Positions 61,335 through 64,000 of a stretch of DNA of 64,000 nt are shown here, piece by piece. A program made the position numbers and the translations under genes. Location: contig DASVQQ010000007.1 of the NCBI GenBank assembly GCA_036389035.1, positions 1 to 64,000 on the forward strand, written 5' to 3'. This DNA comes from Jatrophihabitans sp. Lineage in GTDB: Bacteria > Actinomycetota > Actinomycetes > Mycobacteriales > Jatrophihabitantaceae. How positions within the stretch are numbered: position 1 is the first letter of the stretch; each line of letters starts with the position of its first letter. The notes below the pieces were generated by a model, which saw only the letters and a list, made by a program, of their open reading frames with translations, was not told where the DNA came from and did no database searches.

Positions 61335-63118
61335 TGCGGGTCATCGCCACCGCCGGCCACGTCGACCACGGCAAGTCGCGGCTGGTACGGGCGCTGACCG
61401 GCATGGAGCCCGACCGGTGGGCCGAGGAGCGCCGCCGCGGCATGACCATCGACCTGGGCTACGCCTGGACGACGCTGGCCTCCGGCGAGCAGCTGGCCTT
61501 CGTCGACGTCCCCGGTCATCAGCGGTTCGTCACCAACATGCTGGCCGGGGTGGGCCCGGCGCCGGCCGTGCTGCTGGTGATCGCCGCCGATGAGGGCTGG
61601 CGCCGGCAGACCTCCGAGCACCTGGACGCGATCGACGCGCTGGGAATCCGGCACGGCCTGATCGCGGTCACCCGCAGCGACCTGGCTCCCCCGGACCGGA
61701 CGGCGGCCGTGCTGGCCGACGCCCGCGAGCGCGTCGCCCGGTCCAGCCTGGGCCACCCGCCGGCGCTGGCGGTCTCGGGCGAGACCGGCGCCGGCCTCGA
61801 TCAGTTGCGCCACGCGCTGCAGCAGCTGGTCAGCGGCCTGCCGGCGCCGGCCCTGGACGAGCGGGTGCGGCTGTGGGTCGACCGGGCCTTCACCGTCAAG
61901 GGCAGCGGCACCGTCGTCACCGGCACCCTGGGCGCGGGCCGCATCGCGGTCGGTGACGAGCTGGAGCTGGGCGGCCGTCCGGTGGTGGTGCGGGGCCTGC
62001 AGCAACTGGCCGGCCGGGTCGAGCAGGCCCAGGCGGTGGCCCGGGTGGCGGTGAACCTGCGATCGGTGCAGCGGCGCGAGGTCGGGCGCGGGGACTGCCT
62101 GCTCACCCCCGGTGCCTGGTGGTCCAGCGACTGCCTGGATGTGGCGCTGGAGCCGTTGCTGGCGGAGCCGCAAAGCCGGCAGGTGCTGCACATCGGCTCG
62201 GCGTCGATCCCGGTCCGCTTGCGGTTGTTCGGCGCCGCAAGCGCCGAGGGCATGACCACCGCCCGGCTGAGCCTGGCCCGGCCCATCCCGGTGCAGGCCG
62301 GTGACCGGGCGGTGCTGCGTGACCCGGGGCAGCAGAGCATCACGGCCGGGGTGCGGGTGCTCGACGCGGACCCTCCCGCGCTGACCAAGCGCGGCGCGGC
62401 CCGGGCCCGGGCAGCCGAGCTGGCCGACGGCACGGCTGCCGGGCTGGCGGGCCAGGTCAGGCGGCGAGGCGCGGTCAGTCGAGCCACCTTGGTCGCGCTC
62501 GGGGTGCCGGTGACCGGCACCGACGGCGTGCTGACCCGCGGGGACTGGCTGATCGATTCCGACACCTGGCGGCGCTGGCAGGACGCCCTGCTGGCCGCGG
62601 TCGACCGGCACGCCGCGGCCGAGCCGCTGCAGCCCTGGATCAGCGAGGAGGCTGCCCGGCAGGCAGTAGGGCTGCCCGAGCCCAGCCTGCTGGCCGAACT
62701 CGCCGCCGGCCTGGAACTGCACGCCGCTGGCGGGCGGATCGGCCGGCCAGGGGCAACCCCCGCTCCCGCCGCAGCGGCCGAGCGCTCGCTGCGGCTGGTC
62801 GACGAGCGGCTGGCCAAGAATCCCTTCGACGCCCCCGAACGCAGCGAGCTGTCCGAGCTCGGGCTCGGGGTGAAGGACCTGGCCGCCGCCGCCCGCGCCG
62901 GCCGGGTGCTGCGGCTGGCTCCGGACCTGGTGGTGGCCCCGGACGCCGTACAGCGCGCGGTGGCGCTGGTGCGGGCGTTGCCGCAGCCGTTCACCGCCAG
63001 CCAGGCCCGGCAGGCACTGGGCACCACCCGGCGGGTCGCCCTGCCGTTGTTGGAGCACCTGGACGCCGCCGGCCTGACCGTCCGGGTCGACGGCGCCCGC
63101 CGTGCCGTGCGCGCCTGA
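61334..63118 (+). CDS. selB: selenocysteine-specific elongation factor SelB
   Basis: 594 residues, starting at ATG 61334, which overlaps the selA TGA. The GTPase motifs are GHVDHGKS (residues 6-13), GMTIDLGYAW and DVPGHQRF. Barrel domains follow (RAFTVKGSGTVVTGTLGAG), then a long C-terminal region with winged helices (SELSELGLGVKDLAAAARAGRVLRLAPDLVV; LPQPFTASQARQALGTTRRVALPLLEHLDAAGLTVRVDGARRAV) that binds the SECIS hairpin. It delivers Sec-tRNA to the ribosome at the fdhA UGA. Confidence 0.96.
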   Translation: MRVIATAGHVDHGKSRLVRALTGMEPDRWAEERRRGMTIDLGYAWTTLASGEQLAFVDVPGHQRFVTNMLAGVGPAPAVLLVIAADEGWRRQTSEHLDAIDALGIRHGLIAVTRSDLAPPDRTAAVLADARERVARSSLGHPPALAVSGETGAGLDQLRHALQQLVSGLPAPALDERVRLWVDRAFTVKGSGTVVTGTLGAGRIAVGDELELGGRPVVVRGLQQLAGRVEQAQAVARVAVNLRSVQRREVGRGDCLLTPGAWWSSDCLDVALEPLLAEPQSRQVLHIGSASIPVRLRLFGAASAEGMTTARLSLARPIPVQAGDRAVLRDPGQQSITAGVRVLDADPPALTKRGAARARAAELADGTAAGLAGQVRRRGAVSRATLVALGVPVTGTDGVLTRGDWLIDSDTWRRWQDALLAAVDRHAAAEPLQPWISEEAARQAVGLPEPSLLAELAAGLELHAAGGRIGRPGATPAPAAAAERSLRLVDERLAKNPFDAPERSELSELGLGVKDLAAAARAGRVLRLAPDLVVAPDAVQRAVALVRALPQPFTASQARQALGTTRRVALPLLEHLDAAGLTVRVDGARRAVRA

Positions 63119-63208
63119 TCCAGGCAGGATGGAAGTCGGCGGGAAGAAGTCCCGGAACACGCCCTGCCAGCAGAGCCGGTGTCGGGCATCGCAGACAAGG
63201 AACTGATC

Positions 63209-63874
63209 ATGAGCGTCCGGCGTGGAGTCCTGTTCGATCTCGACGGCACCCTGGTCGACACCAGCTACCTGCACACCGTGAGCTGGTGGCAGGCCTTCCG
63301 GCAGGCCGGGATGGATGTCTCGATGGCTCGGATCCACCGGGCGATCGGCATGGGCGGGGACTACCTGGTGCACGAGGTGACCGACGGCGCCGCCGATGAC
63401 CAGGCACAGCAGCTCACGCTCAGCCACGACGCCCTGTACTCGGCCCACTGGCCGGCCCTGCGGCTGCTGCCCGGCGCGCGTGAGCTGGTGCGGCACTGCC
63501 ATCAGGCGGGCCTGGTCACCGTGCTGGCCAGTTCGGCCAACAGCGCCGAGGTCGACGTCCTGACCAGGGTTCTGGACCTCGGCGACGCGGTCGACGCGAT
63601 CACCGGCTCAGCCGACGCCGACAGCAGCAAACCCGATCCGGACATCATCCTGGTGGCTCTGGACAAGGGCGGACTCCGGCCGGAGAACGCCGTCTTCGTC
63701 GGCGACGCGGTCTGGGACGTGCAGGCCTGCGCCAAGGTTGGGCTGCGATGTGTCGGGCTGGAATGCGGCGGCACCAGCGCCGCCGAGCTCACCGAAGCCG
63801 GCGCGGTGCGGACCTTCCGCGATCCGGCCGACCTGCTGGCCCATTTCGCCGGCAGCCCGCTCGATTTAAACTGA
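63209..63874 (+). CDS. HAD-superfamily phosphatase (phosphoglycolate-phosphatase type)
   Basis: 221 residues from ATG 63209 with AAGGA upstream. The four HAD motifs are LFDLDGTLVDT (D10, D12), VLASSANSAEV, SKPDPDIILVAL (Lys) and AVFVGDAVWDVQACAKVG. A helical cap (residues 20-85) makes it a C1-cap enzyme like phosphoglycolate phosphatase or beta-phosphoglucomutase. It is 90 bases after selB in the same direction; a selenium role is not implied. Confidence 0.9.
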   Translation: MSVRRGVLFDLDGTLVDTSYLHTVSWWQAFRQAGMDVSMARIHRAIGMGGDYLVHEVTDGAADDQAQQLTLSHDALYSAHWPALRLLPGARELVRHCHQAGLVTVLASSANSAEVDVLTRVLDLGDAVDAITGSADADSSKPDPDIILVALDKGGLRPENAVFVGDAVWDVQACAKVGLRCVGLECGGTSAAELTEAGAVRTFRDPADLLAHFAGSPLDLN

Positions 63875-63952
63875 CCCGAGCGCAGTGACTGCGACCTGAG
63901 GTAGACACAAGGTTATAGACGGACATTGACCGGCGGTGATTTGTTCATAATC

Positions 63953-64000
63953 ATGACCTACACGGCAGGTGATCTTTCGTGCGGCACGGATGTTTTGGGG
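63953..64000 (+). CDS. possible start of a truncated gene
   Basis: ATG 63953 opens a frame to the window edge (MTYTAGDLSCGTDVLG). TTGACC (63926-63931) and CATAAT (63946-63951) are promoter-like but only 14 bases apart, and there is no ribosome site. It may be a leaderless gene start, but the evidence is weak. Confidence 0.25.
   Translation, partial: MTYTAGDLSCGTDVLG

Noticed and set aside
61094..63502. 802-residue minus-strand frame opposite selB
   Set aside because: It is antisense to selB and the HAD gene, both of which have clear motifs; no domain is visible in the shadow.

Overview
The window is a high-GC actinobacterial chromosome segment. Supporting markers are a mycothiol synthase (mshD), a mycothiol-dependent-isomerase-like protein, an F420-type luciferase-like oxidoreductase, frequent GTG starts with GTGA/ATGA overlaps, and a gene neighbourhood resembling the mycobacterial glnR-mshD-phoT and cysA-sseC-nitrobindin blocks. 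I cannot name the genus.

Region 1 (about 1-23,000) is a nonribosomal-peptide biosynthetic cluster. It holds a TauD-type dioxygenase, a methyltransferase, a leftward mini-operon (FabH-like ketosynthase, free-standing acyl carrier protein, and a second thiolase-fold protein lacking the catalytic Cys), a glycosyltransferase, a free-standing thioesterase, a DrrAB-type ABC exporter, an acyl-AMP ligase, an MbtH-like protein and three NRPS proteins. The first NRPS is the most unusual object in the window: C-A-PCP is fused in frame to a domain of about 770 residues that looks like the tRNA-using N-terminal half of a class I lanthipeptide dehydratase (LanB), with no elimination domain. A plausible reading is a short acylated peptide, methylated, hydroxylated and glycosylated, in which the LanB-like domain performs an aminoacyl-tRNA-dependent step on a carrier-bound intermediate.

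Region 2 (23,005-31,761) holds an AraC-type regulator divergent from a tight gene set: M29 aminopeptidase, SRPBCC protein, small ABM-like protein, an unrecognised 203-residue protein, a PLP aminotransferase and an animal-type haem peroxidase, followed by a convergent GMC oxidoreductase. It looks like an oxidative small-molecule pathway of unknown product.

Region 3 (32,000-50,250) is mostly core genome: small hypothetical proteins, a ClpX-zinc-finger/HTH protein with a phased operator array, polyprenol-sugar-type glycosyltransferases, pstSCAB, mshD, a GlnR-like regulator, a cysteine-containing leader peptide before a thiosulfate sulfurtransferase, SseC, a DsrE-like protein, nitrobindin, a Fur-family repressor and YgfZ. 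Several tandem repeats and inverted repeats lie between genes. A short lower-GC patch (GNAT and GIY-YIG genes, 50,277-51,697) may be acquired.

Region 4 (52,862-63,118) is a selenocysteine island. It contains a formate dehydrogenase (fdhA with an in-frame UGA at 53,429 followed by a SECIS-like hairpin, fdhB and an NrfD-type membrane subunit) and the whole Sec-insertion kit: selD, tRNA-Sec(UCA), selA and selB. A HAD phosphatase and a possible truncated gene close the window.
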